From Saccharothrix violaceirubra (GTDB lineage: Bacteria > Actinomycetota > Actinomycetes > Mycobacteriales > Pseudonocardiaceae), in contig NZ_JACHJS010000001.1 of assembly GCF_014203755.1 (NCBI RefSeq), positions 2,108,001-2,172,000 on the forward strand: DNA of 64,000 bases, given 5' to 3'. Within the stretch, counting starts at the first letter, position 1. Each line of letters opens with the position of its first letter. The notes below the pieces were generated by a model. It made no database searches. It was not told where the DNA came from and saw nothing but the letters and a program-made list of their open reading frames with translations. The translations under genes and the position numbers were made by a program. Of this stretch, positions 55,382 to 64,000 are shown in pieces.

Positions 55382-56146
55382 TCAGGTCTTGGCGGTCAGG
55401 GGTGCGGCCGGTTCGCGGCGGCGTTGCCACATGCGGTGGGAGATGCGGGCCAGGACGTCGGCCGCCGGGTCGCCGGCCGTGCGGCCGTCGGCCAGGGGAC
55501 CGGTGTAGCAGACGGCGATCGCGTACGGCGGGGCGTCCGCCGGCCAGACCAGGCCGACGCTGTGCCGCACGCCCGGGTCCCAGCCGTTCTTGAACGCGAT
55601 CCGCGTGCCCGGTGGCAGGCCGGCCGCCAGGTCGACCCGGTGGACGTTGCGGGCCAGGACGTCGAGTTCGCCGTCGGTCAAGGTCCACAGCACGCGGACC
55701 AGGTCGGCGGCCGTCACGGTGTTGTGCACGCCCGTGCGCCGGGCCGCGTTGTCGTCGATCAGCCGGGCCAGGCCGGTGCTCCCGGTGGCCGCCGCGTGCC
55801 AGAAGCCGGCGACGGCGGGCAGTCCCACGTGCAGCGCGCACAGGTTCGTGGCCAGGTTCGACGAATGGGTGATCATCCGGTCGGCCAACCAGCCCAGCGG
55901 TGCGGTGGCACCGATCCTGGCCCACACCGCCGGGTCGGAGTCGGCGGCCTGGTCGCAGGAGAACCGGTCGCCCGCGCCCGACGGGAACTCCGCCACCACC
56001 GGCACCGGCGTGTCCGGGTCGTGGCCGCGTAACGCCCCCAGTACCGCGATCTTCACCGTGCTCGCCGCGTCGTGCTGCTCGTCGTCGCGCACGGCCGCGG
56101 TCGGGGCCGCACCGCGCCGCGCCACGTGCACCGACAGCCTGGTCAC
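55382..56146 (-). CDS. Class A beta-lactamase-like serine hydrolase without signal peptide
   Basis: 254 residues. Nucleophile SxxK in DAASTVKIAVLGAL (~29), second motif in THSSNLATNLCALHVG (SxN), and KNG in place of KTG (IAFKNGWDPGVRHSVGLVW). Spacing fits class A enzymes. There is no signal peptide: GTG 56146 with GGAGG 5 nt upstream begins MTRLSVHVARRG, so the protein appears cytoplasmic. That argues against simple beta-lactam resistance. It could be an esterase or amidase of this fold. Confidence 0.85.
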   Translation of the reverse strand: MTRLSVHVARRGAAPTAAVRDDEQHDAASTVKIAVLGALRGHDPDTPVPVVAEFPSGAGDRFSCDQAADSDPAVWARIGATAPLGWLADRMITHSSNLATNLCALHVGLPAVAGFWHAAATGSTGLARLIDDNAARRTGVHNTVTAADLVRVLWTLTDGELDVLARNVHRVDLAAGLPPGTRIAFKNGWDPGVRHSVGLVWPADAPPYAIAVCYTGPLADGRTAGDPAADVLARISHRMWQRRREPAAPLTAKT

Positions 56147-56453
56147 CGCGCCTCCCGGTGGTCGGTCGGGGTCGGTCGGAACTCGCGGTTCCGGTCTACC
56201 AGAAGGGAAAGCGTCCCGGGCGACCGGTTCCGGGATTCGGGGTGGGTGCGACTGAGGGACTGCCGGCGGCGGTGCCGGCTTGGGTTCGAGCACGTGGTGG
56301 GGTCCGGCTCGTGCGGTCGGCGGCAGTCGCGAAGGACGTACGTGGGTTGGCGGAGTGCCCGCACACGTGGCCAGGTGCCCCGGGGCTGTCCGAGTGCGTG
56401 TTTCAGGGTGCCTGAGCGCGTATTTCAGGGTGTCCGCGTGGAGGACTCGCGGG
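56147..56453. other. Gap of ~300 bp ending in 22-nt repeats
   Basis: It holds the hydrolase promoter (minus strand, right of 56146) and, at 56385-56453, three repeat units. Nothing else was recognised. Confidence 0.5.
56385..56453 (-). repeat. 22-nt repeat, three units after the diguanylate cyclase stop
   Basis: On the minus strand the TGA (56454-56456) is followed by cccgcgagtcctccacgcgg, then units starting ctgaaatacgcgctcagg and ctgaaacacgcactcgg. The first unit is nearly identical to those after the anti-sigma and isoprenyl synthase stops. Same orientation relative to the gene. Confidence 0.85.
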
Positions 56454-57983
56454 TCAGGGGTGGATGACCAGGCCGCGACCGCCGTCGCGCTTGGCCTCGT
56501 ACATGGCGGTGTCAGCGCGTCTGAGGACCGACTGTGCGGTGGCCTCCGGGTCGTGGTCGGCGCAGATCACGACGCCCACGCTGGCGCTGATGTCCGAACC
56601 CAGCGCGTCCAGCACCCGGAACGCCACCTTCTCCGGCTCCTCGACGCCCTCGACCAGCACGCCGAACTCGTCGCCGCCCAGCCGTGCCACCACGTCCGTG
56701 TCCCGCACGCAGTCGTGCAGCAGCCGCGCCGCCCGCTCCAACACCACGTCGCCGTGCGCGTGCCCCGCCTTGTCGTTCACCGCCTTGAAATCGTCCAGGT
56801 CCACGAACAGCAACCCGAACGGCGTGCCGTCGCGGTGGTACGCGGCCATCGCCTCGTCGAGCCGGCGCTCGAACACCGCGCGGTTGGCCAGGCCCGTGAG
56901 CGGGTCGTGGTGCGCCTGGTGCGCCAGCGTCAGCTCCGAATCGCGCAGCAGCGCCGCCAGTCGGGCGTTGTCCACGATGGTCACCAACTGCCGCACGATC
57001 ACCGCGACGAACACCGCGAAACCGCAGCCGATCTCCACCGCGTCCACACCGGACCCCTCGCCCGAGAGCGTGCGGCGCAGCACCAGGACCGTGCACAGCA
57101 CCAACGGCACGTAAGGCATCGACAGGTAGGTCCACTGCCGGCGGTGGTCCGCGGCGGCCGACCCGCCCGTGCGCACGCCGGTGGGTACGAGCGGCGCCAA
57201 CGCCACCACGGCCGGTCCGAGCACGAAACCCGCGTTGGCCAACGGCGGCACCTCCGGCGCCTGGATGCTCACCAGGTACGCGAACGCGCTGTCGGAGGCC
57301 GCCAACCCCAGCAGTCCCAGGCCCAGCAACAACAGCGGGGGCCGCAGCACCACCTTCCGGTCCGAACCCAACACCACGACGATCACCAGCAGCACCAGGT
57401 CGGTGATCGGGTAGGCGATCGCGACCAGGAACGCGCCCGCGTCGGGATTCCCGGCCGCGACGAGTCCGCCCAGCGACGTCGTCCACGTGAGCACGAACAG
57501 CGACGCCACCACGATCACGCCGTCCAACAGCGGCACGACGCGCGCGGTGCGGGACCGGCGGTCCAGCAGGGCGTCCGGGGATTCGGATCTCCGATGGTTC
57601 CCGATCACCGACAGGGCCGCGAGCGCGAACGGCACGACGCTCAGGTAGCCCGCGTCCGCGAGCGACGGCGACGGCACGGCCCGCTCCTCGACGAGCTGGT
57701 ACCACGTCCACAACGCCATGCCCGCGCTCCAGCCGAGCATGCCCAGGCCCATCAGGATCCGCCACCAGCGGTCGGCCCCGGCGCGGGTCCGCGCCGTGAC
57801 CAGGCACGTCGTCGTGGCGAGCAGGCCGGTGGCGAGCTGGGCGAGGTCGTCGAGCACGACGGCCGCGTCGCCCCGCACGAGGTCGAAACTGGCGGCGACG
57901 GAAGCGGCGACCGACGACACGAGCACGAGTGCCGCCGTGATCCCGAACCGTGAAGTCGCGCGCACGCGGCCAGTGTGCCCCAT
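56454..57983 (-). CDS. Membrane-bound diguanylate cyclase (GGDEF)
   Basis: 509 residues. Eight or nine hydrophobic helices fill ~15-330 and resemble MASE-type sensor domains. The GGDEF domain (~340-500) has HHDPLTGLANRAVFERRLDE, VDLDDFKAVNDKAGHAHGD and the active site ARLGGDEFGVL. An RxxD inhibitory site (RDTD) lies five residues before the active site, so product feedback by cyclic di-GMP is expected. No EAL domain. ATG 57983 is preferred; GTG 57965 is an alternative. It is divergent from the MarR gene with only 40 bp between starts, so the promoters must overlap the coding ends. Confidence 0.92.
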   Translation of the reverse strand: MGHTGRVRATSRFGITAALVLVSSVAASVAASFDLVRGDAAVVLDDLAQLATGLLATTTCLVTARTRAGADRWWRILMGLGMLGWSAGMALWTWYQLVEERAVPSPSLADAGYLSVVPFALAALSVIGNHRRSESPDALLDRRSRTARVVPLLDGVIVVASLFVLTWTTSLGGLVAAGNPDAGAFLVAIAYPITDLVLLVIVVVLGSDRKVVLRPPLLLLGLGLLGLAASDSAFAYLVSIQAPEVPPLANAGFVLGPAVVALAPLVPTGVRTGGSAAADHRRQWTYLSMPYVPLVLCTVLVLRRTLSGEGSGVDAVEIGCGFAVFVAVIVRQLVTIVDNARLAALLRDSELTLAHQAHHDPLTGLANRAVFERRLDEAMAAYHRDGTPFGLLFVDLDDFKAVNDKAGHAHGDVVLERAARLLHDCVRDTDVVARLGGDEFGVLVEGVEEPEKVAFRVLDALGSDISASVGVVICADHDPEATAQSVLRRADTAMYEAKRDGGRGLVIHP

Positions 57984-58023
57984 CGGCGTACCGCCGACCG
58001 GGTTGCCCTGCGAGGATGCCCGG

Positions 58024-58542
58024 GTGGCAGAGCAGGAGGTTCCCGCCGCGCGGGACGTGCGCACGGAGCAGGACTACGAGCGGTTCGCCCGGTACCGGAT
58101 CGCCGAGATCGGGTGCGACGCGGAGGCGTTCGGGTTGTCGTACAACGTCCTCAACCTGGCGTACATGATGATCACCGACTACGAGGCGCTGGTGCACCGC
58201 GAGCGCGGCTGGACGATGCCGGGCTTCCGGCTGATGTTCAAGCTGTGGGTGCTCGGCCCGACCCAGCCGGCGCGGCTGGCCGACCTGTCCGGCACGACCC
58301 GGTCGGCGATGTCGAACCTGATCAACACGCTGGAGAAGGCGGGTCTGGTCGAGCGGACGCGGGACGACCAGGACCGTCGCGTGGTGTTCGTGGCGCTGAC
58401 CGAGGAGGGGCTGCGCTCGGTGTCCGGGGTGTTCCCCAAGCAGAACGCGCGGGAGATCCGCTGGTTCGACGTGCTCGACGACGCGGAATCCGCGCAATTG
58501 GTCGAACTCATCCGTAGGGTCGTGGCCGCCCGCCCGGACTAG
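58024..58542 (+). CDS. MarR-family transcriptional regulator
   Basis: 172 residues. Winged helix at ~70-140: MPGFRLMFKLWVLGPTQPARLADLSGTTRSAMSNLINTLEKAGLVERTRDDQDRRVVFVALTEEG, including the wing D-x-D-R-R. It has a longer helical N-terminus (~60 residues) than minimal MarR proteins. Ligand unknown. The divergent diguanylate cyclase starts 41 bp away, so it may control that gene and itself. GTG 58024 was used. Confidence 0.9.
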   Translation: MAEQEVPAARDVRTEQDYERFARYRIAEIGCDAEAFGLSYNVLNLAYMMITDYEALVHRERGWTMPGFRLMFKLWVLGPTQPARLADLSGTTRSAMSNLINTLEKAGLVERTRDDQDRRVVFVALTEEGLRSVSGVFPKQNAREIRWFDVLDDAESAQLVELIRRVVAARPD

Positions 58543-58586
58543 CCGGTGCACCCGATTTCGTTGACAGAATTCATGCTTTATTGTGT

Positions 58587-58616
58587 TTGACCCCGGCAGG
58601 ATTGTGTCCGTAATAA
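58587..58616 (+). promoter_or_regulatory. Candidate sigma-70-type promoter for the DUF4360 pair
   Basis: TTGACC (58587) and TAATAA (58611) with 18-bp spacing, in a locally AT-rich patch. A perfect TTGACA at 58561 lacks a good -10. A leader of ~180 nt would precede the first DUF4360 gene. Confidence 0.55.
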
Positions 58617-58800
58617 TGACCGCATGCCGTGGAAACCTATCATGGGATGGCTGGGAAAATGTTCGACGGCCTGTCCGGCACACCCGTCAAGGAATTCCCG
58701 TCGTGGTGCCACTCGATTGGCGGAACTGCTCCGGTATTCCCTGCGATACGTTTCCCGGCGTCCGGCCGCCGCATAACACCGCCAGCAAGAGAGGTCCGTC

Positions 58801-59415
58801 ATGCTGACCACAGCGGCAGCCGCCGCGCTCGCCTTGTCGGCGATCGTGCCGGTCGACTCACCCATTGATTCGGTTCCGGACTACGTCACCGTCCAGGTCG
58901 TCGCCGTCAACGGCTCCGGTTGTCCCGCCGGTACCGCGGCCGTCGCCGCCTCCGACGACCGGACCGCGTTCACCGTCACCTACAGCCAGTTCCTGGCCCA
59001 GGCCGGCGACTCCACCTCGCCGACCGACTTCCGGAAGAACTGCCAGCTCGGGCTCCAGCTCAACTACCCCCAGGGCTTCACGTTCGGCGTGGCCCAGGCG
59101 GACTACCGGGGTTTCGCGCACCTCCAGTCGGGCGCGACCGGCCTGGAGCAGGGCAACTACTACTTCCAGGGCACCTCGCCGACGGCCCGTAAGTCGCACT
59201 CGCTGCGCGGCCCGTTCAGCGACAACTGGCAGTTCACCGACTCCACCGAGTGGAGTGCGATCGTCTACGCGCCGTGCGGCGAGCGCAAGCTGCTCAACGT
59301 CAACGCCGAATTGCGCGTCAACGCGGGTTCCTCGAAGGGCACCAGCTTCATCGCGATGGACTCGACCGACGGACGCATCAGCACCAGGTACCACTTCTCC
59401 TGGAAGCGCTGCTGA
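58801..59415 (+). CDS. Secreted DUF4360 protein (first of two)
   Basis: 204 residues. Hydrophobic leader MLTTAAAAALALSAIVPV with no basic residue; an in-frame stop upstream excludes a longer start, and GAGAGG lies 6 nt before the ATG. The mature domain has VTVQVVAVNGSGCPAGTAAVA, DFRKNCQLGLQL, PQGFTFGVAQADYRGFAHLQSGATG, YYFQG and the final FSWKRC. Its four cysteines match those of DUF4360, a family of secreted proteins of unknown function. 70 bp separate it from its paralogue. Confidence 0.9.
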   Translation: MLTTAAAAALALSAIVPVDSPIDSVPDYVTVQVVAVNGSGCPAGTAAVAASDDRTAFTVTYSQFLAQAGDSTSPTDFRKNCQLGLQLNYPQGFTFGVAQADYRGFAHLQSGATGLEQGNYYFQGTSPTARKSHSLRGPFSDNWQFTDSTEWSAIVYAPCGERKLLNVNAELRVNAGSSKGTSFIAMDSTDGRISTRYHFSWKRC

Positions 59416-59485
59416 CCCTTTCGCCGCGCCGGCCGCCACACCGTTTCGCCGCCGATGTCAATGATGATTAATCGGAAGGTGTGTC

Positions 59486-60121
59486 ATGCTGAATTTCGCG
59501 GCTGCTGCCGCTCTGGCCCTGTCGACGATCGTGTTCCCGCCCGGTGGTGCGCCCGGTTCCGTGCCGCCGCCGGACCACATCACGATCGACGTGGTGACGG
59601 TGAACGGCTCCGGCTGTCCGGCCGGGACGGCGGCGATCGCCGTGTCCCCGGACAACAAGGCGTTCACCGTGAGCTACAGCGCGTTCCTGGCGCAGGTCGG
59701 GGTCGGTTCCCAGCCGACCGACTTCCGCAAGAACTGCCAGATCAACCTGAGAGTGAACGTGCCGCAGGGATTCACCTACGGTATCGCCCAGGCCGACTAC
59801 CGCGGTTTCGCACACCTGGAGAAGGGCGCGACCGGCATCGAACGCGCCAACTACTACTTCCAGGGCATGTCGCCGACGACCTACCGGACGCACAGCTACA
59901 GCGGTGCGTTCAGCGAGGACTGGCAGGCGACGGACACCACGGAACTCGCCGCGATCGTGTACCACCCGTGCGGTGAGAAGCGGAACTTCAACATCAACAC
60001 GGAGCTGCGGGTCAACGCCGGTACGTCCAACACGGCGACGACGACCAGCTTCATGTCGATGGACTCGACGGACGGCAGCTTCGACACGAAGTACCACTTC
60101 GCCTGGAAGCGCTGCCCGTAG
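59486..60121 (+). CDS. Secreted DUF4360 protein (second of two)
   Basis: 211 residues, clearly a duplicate of the preceding gene: VTVNGSGCPAGTAAIA, DFRKNCQINLRVN, PQGFTYGIAQADYRGFAHLEKGATG, YYFQGMSPTTYRTHS, YHPCGEKRNFNIN, FAWKRCP. The leader MLNFAAAAALALSTIVF again lacks a positive charge. ATG 59486 has ggaaggtg 9 nt upstream. A strong hairpin lies 75 bp after the stop. Function unknown. Confidence 0.9.
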   Translation: MLNFAAAAALALSTIVFPPGGAPGSVPPPDHITIDVVTVNGSGCPAGTAAIAVSPDNKAFTVSYSAFLAQVGVGSQPTDFRKNCQINLRVNVPQGFTYGIAQADYRGFAHLEKGATGIERANYYFQGMSPTTYRTHSYSGAFSEDWQATDTTELAAIVYHPCGEKRNFNINTELRVNAGTSNTATTTSFMSMDSTDGSFDTKYHFAWKRCP

Positions 60122-60196
60122 TCTCGGGGCAGGTCCCGGGTAGTCCCCCTGTTATCCGGGCCCGCGCCAGCTTCGGGGGGCGGTCCGCCATGACCA

Positions 60197-60230
60197 GGCC
60201 GCCCACGCCCCACCCGGGGTGTGGGCGGCC
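60197..60230 (+). terminator. Hairpin after the DUF4360 pair
   Basis: ggccgcccacgcccc pairs with ggggtgtgggcggcc (15 bp, one G-T, 4-nt loop), 75 bp after the stop of the second DUF4360 gene. Confidence 0.8.
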
Positions 60231-60240
60231 CGTCCACGTG

Positions 60241-60284
60241 CGCGAGTCACGCACTCGGACACCGCGAAACACGCGTTCGGGCAT
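60241..60284 (+). repeat. 22-nt repeat, two exact-length units
   Basis: cgcgagtcacgcactcgg plus acac (60241) and cgcgaaacacgcgttcgg plus gcat (60263), contiguous 22-nt units immediately after the DUF4360 terminator. In unit 1 CGAGT and ACTCG can pair around a 5-nt loop; in unit 2 CGAA and TTCG can. Confidence 0.8.
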
Positions 60285-60301
60285 CCGGCGCCGTGAACGG
60301 G

Positions 60302-60337
60302 ACGTGCCCGGCGGACATCGTCGTCCGCCGGGCACGT
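60302..60337 (-). terminator. Hairpin after gltD
   Basis: acgtgcccggcggac pairs with gtccgccgggcacgt (15 bp, 6-nt loop), 17 bp after the gltD stop on the minus strand. Likely terminator of the gltBD operon. Confidence 0.85.
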
Positions 60338-60354
60338 GTCTTCGGTGAGCCGTC

Positions 60355-61798
60355 CTAGACCAGGGCGCGGTCCGTCGGCTCGATCGGGCGGGGGAGCACC
60401 GCGCGCCCGGTCAGGTAGGCGTCGACGCCCGCCGCGGCCGACCGGCCCTCGGCGATCGCCCACACGATCAGGGACTGGCCCCGGCCCATGTCGCCGGCCA
60501 CGAACACGCCGTCGACCGACGTCGCGAACGAGGCGTCACGGGCCACGTTCCCGCGCGCGTCCAGCGCCACGCCCAGGTCCTCGACCAGACCCGCCTTCTC
60601 CGGGCCGACGAAGCCCATGGCGAGCGTGACCAGCTGGGCCGGGATCTCCCGCTCGGAGCCTTCGACGGGCACGAAGCGGCCGTTCTCCGACCGGACCTCG
60701 ACCAGCTTCAGCGCGCGCACCGCGCCGTCCTCGTCGCCGAGGAACTCCACCGTGGACACCGCGTACAGCCGCTCGCCGCCCTCCTCGTGCGCGGACGTGA
60801 CCCGGTAGAGCATCGGGTACGTCGGCCACGGGTTGGCGTCGGTGCGGGTGTCGGACGGGCGGGGCATGATCTCCAGCTGCGTCACCGACGCCGCGCCCTG
60901 CCGGTGCGCGGTGCCGACGCAGTCCGCGCCGGTGTCGCCGCCGCCGATGACGACGACGTGCTTGCCCTCGGCGGTGATCGGCGAGGTCTTCAGTTCGCCC
61001 CGGGCGACCTTGTTGCCGTACGGCAGGTACTCCATCGCCTGGTGGATGCCGGCCAGCTCCCGGCCCGGGACGGGCAGGTCGCGCCACGCCGTGGCGCCGC
61101 CCGCGAGGACCACGGCGTCGTAGGACGACCGCAGCTCCTCGACGGTGACGTCCACGCCGACGTCGACGTTCGTGCGGAACTCGGTGCCCTCGGCGCGCAT
61201 CTGGTCCACCCTGCGGTCCAGACGCCACTTCTCCATCTTGAACTCGGGGATGCCGTAGCGCAGCAGGCCGCCGATGGCGTCCGCCCGCTCCAGCACCACG
61301 ACGTCGTGGCCCGCGCGGGACAACTGCTGCGCGGCGGCGAGCCCGGCCGGGCCGGAGCCGACGACGGCGACCTTCCTGCCGGTGCGGGCGGTCGCCACGT
61401 GCGGCGTCACCCAGCCCTCGTCCCACGCGCGGTCGATGATCGAGATCTCGACCCGCTTGATGGTCACCGCGTCGCCGTTGATCCCGACCACGCACGCCGC
61501 CTCGCAGGGCGCCGGGCACAGCGTCCCGGTGAACTCCGGGAAGTTGTTGGTCGCGTGCAGCCGTTCGGCCGCCGCCTTCCAGTCCTGGCTCCACACCAGG
61601 CTGTTCCACTCCGGGATCAGGTTCCCCAGCGGACAGCCCTGGTGGCAGAACGGGATGCCGCAGTCCATGCAGCGCCCGGCCTGCTTCTCCAGCTTCGGGT
61701 TCTCGAACTCCTCGTACACCTCGCGCCAGTCGCGCAGCCGCAGGAACACCGGCCGGCTGCGCGGGGTCTCGCGCGGGGTGGTCAGAAAGCCCCTCGGG

Positions 61799-61806
<8 letters not shown>
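60355..61806 (-). CDS. gltD: Glutamate synthase (NADPH) small subunit
   Basis: 483 residues. It feeds electrons from NADPH to the large subunit. Two 4Fe-4S cysteine clusters are in the N-terminal domain ([32 protein letters not shown]), then FAD site [26 protein letters not shown] site [21 protein letters not shown] and the final [24 protein letters not shown] 61806 lies inside the end of gltB (8-bp overlap), as usual for gltBD. Confidence 0.97.

Positions 61807-64000
<2,194 letters not shown>

Noticed and set aside
58617..58800. Riboswitch in the DUF4360 leader
   Set aside because: No recognisable riboswitch core or terminator/antiterminator pair was found; only a long leader is supported.

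Overview
The window is 64 kb of very GC-rich DNA with strong G/C bias at third codon positions, frequent GTG starts and many 4-bp stop/start overlaps. It also carries an erythrochelin-type hydroxamate NRPS, IdeR-type iron boxes, ECF sigma factors with zinc-finger anti-sigma factors, a DUF742 protein, a HelD-like ATPase and family 2B encapsulin shells. Together these point to a filamentous actinobacterium, most likely of the Pseudonocardiales (Saccharothrix/Actinosynnema/Lentzea type). The family-level placement is inference. No rRNA, tRNA, CRISPR array, insertion sequence or prophage was seen.

Layout. 1-3.1 kb: 3' part of a soluble multi-HAMP sensor kinase, divergent from a PAS/PP2C phosphatase. 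3.2-6.9 kb: protocatechuate operon pcaH-G-B-D-C, with two TTCC...GGAA inverted repeats upstream. 7.0-8.5 kb: a GNAT, a MOSC protein and a small helix-turn-helix-like protein. 8.7-31 kb: siderophore locus. It holds a two-gene ABC exporter (minus strand) divergent from an ornithine N5-hydroxylase, then a ferri-siderophore binding lipoprotein, a tetramodular NRPS of about 4,376 residues, an MbtH-like protein and a FecCD-FecCD-FecE importer. Three iron boxes sit at the three expected promoters, so export, synthesis and re-uptake are probably co-repressed by iron. A2 reads as serine and A3 as (hydroxy)ornithine. A1 and A4 share a third, related pocket. This fits a hydroxamate tetrapeptide of the erythrochelin/foroxymithine type released by a terminal condensation domain.

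31-44.4 kb: HelD-like RNA polymerase recycling ATPase; a three-gene signalling operon (receiver-PP2C, CHASE3 kinase, CheY-like receiver); an acyltransferase; a YeiH exporter preceded by an unlisted 37-aa membrane peptide; a membrane redox cluster (repeat lipoprotein, DUF4142, ferric-reductase/ferredoxin fusion, FAD reductase) divergent from an ECF sigma/anti-sigma pair; an orphan DUF742 protein. 44.8-48.2 kb: MacB-type ATPase and FtsX-type permease closed by two hairpins.

48.4-53.7 kb: the most distinctive system. Two paralogous family 2B encapsulin shell genes, each with a cyclic-nucleotide-binding-like domain, lie upstream of an isoprenyl diphosphate synthase and IspH on the same strand, with strong hairpins between shells and enzyme. 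This looks like an isoprenoid nanocompartment locus. 54.5-60.1 kb: secreted cyclase, serine beta-lactamase-like protein, membrane diguanylate cyclase, MarR regulator and two tandem DUF4360 secreted proteins. 60.4-64 kb: glutamate synthase gltD and the 3' half of gltB.

Across the right half of the window a family of 22-nt intergenic repeats occurs at six sites, in four cases starting directly after a stop codon and oriented with the gene. I found no feature class that explains it.
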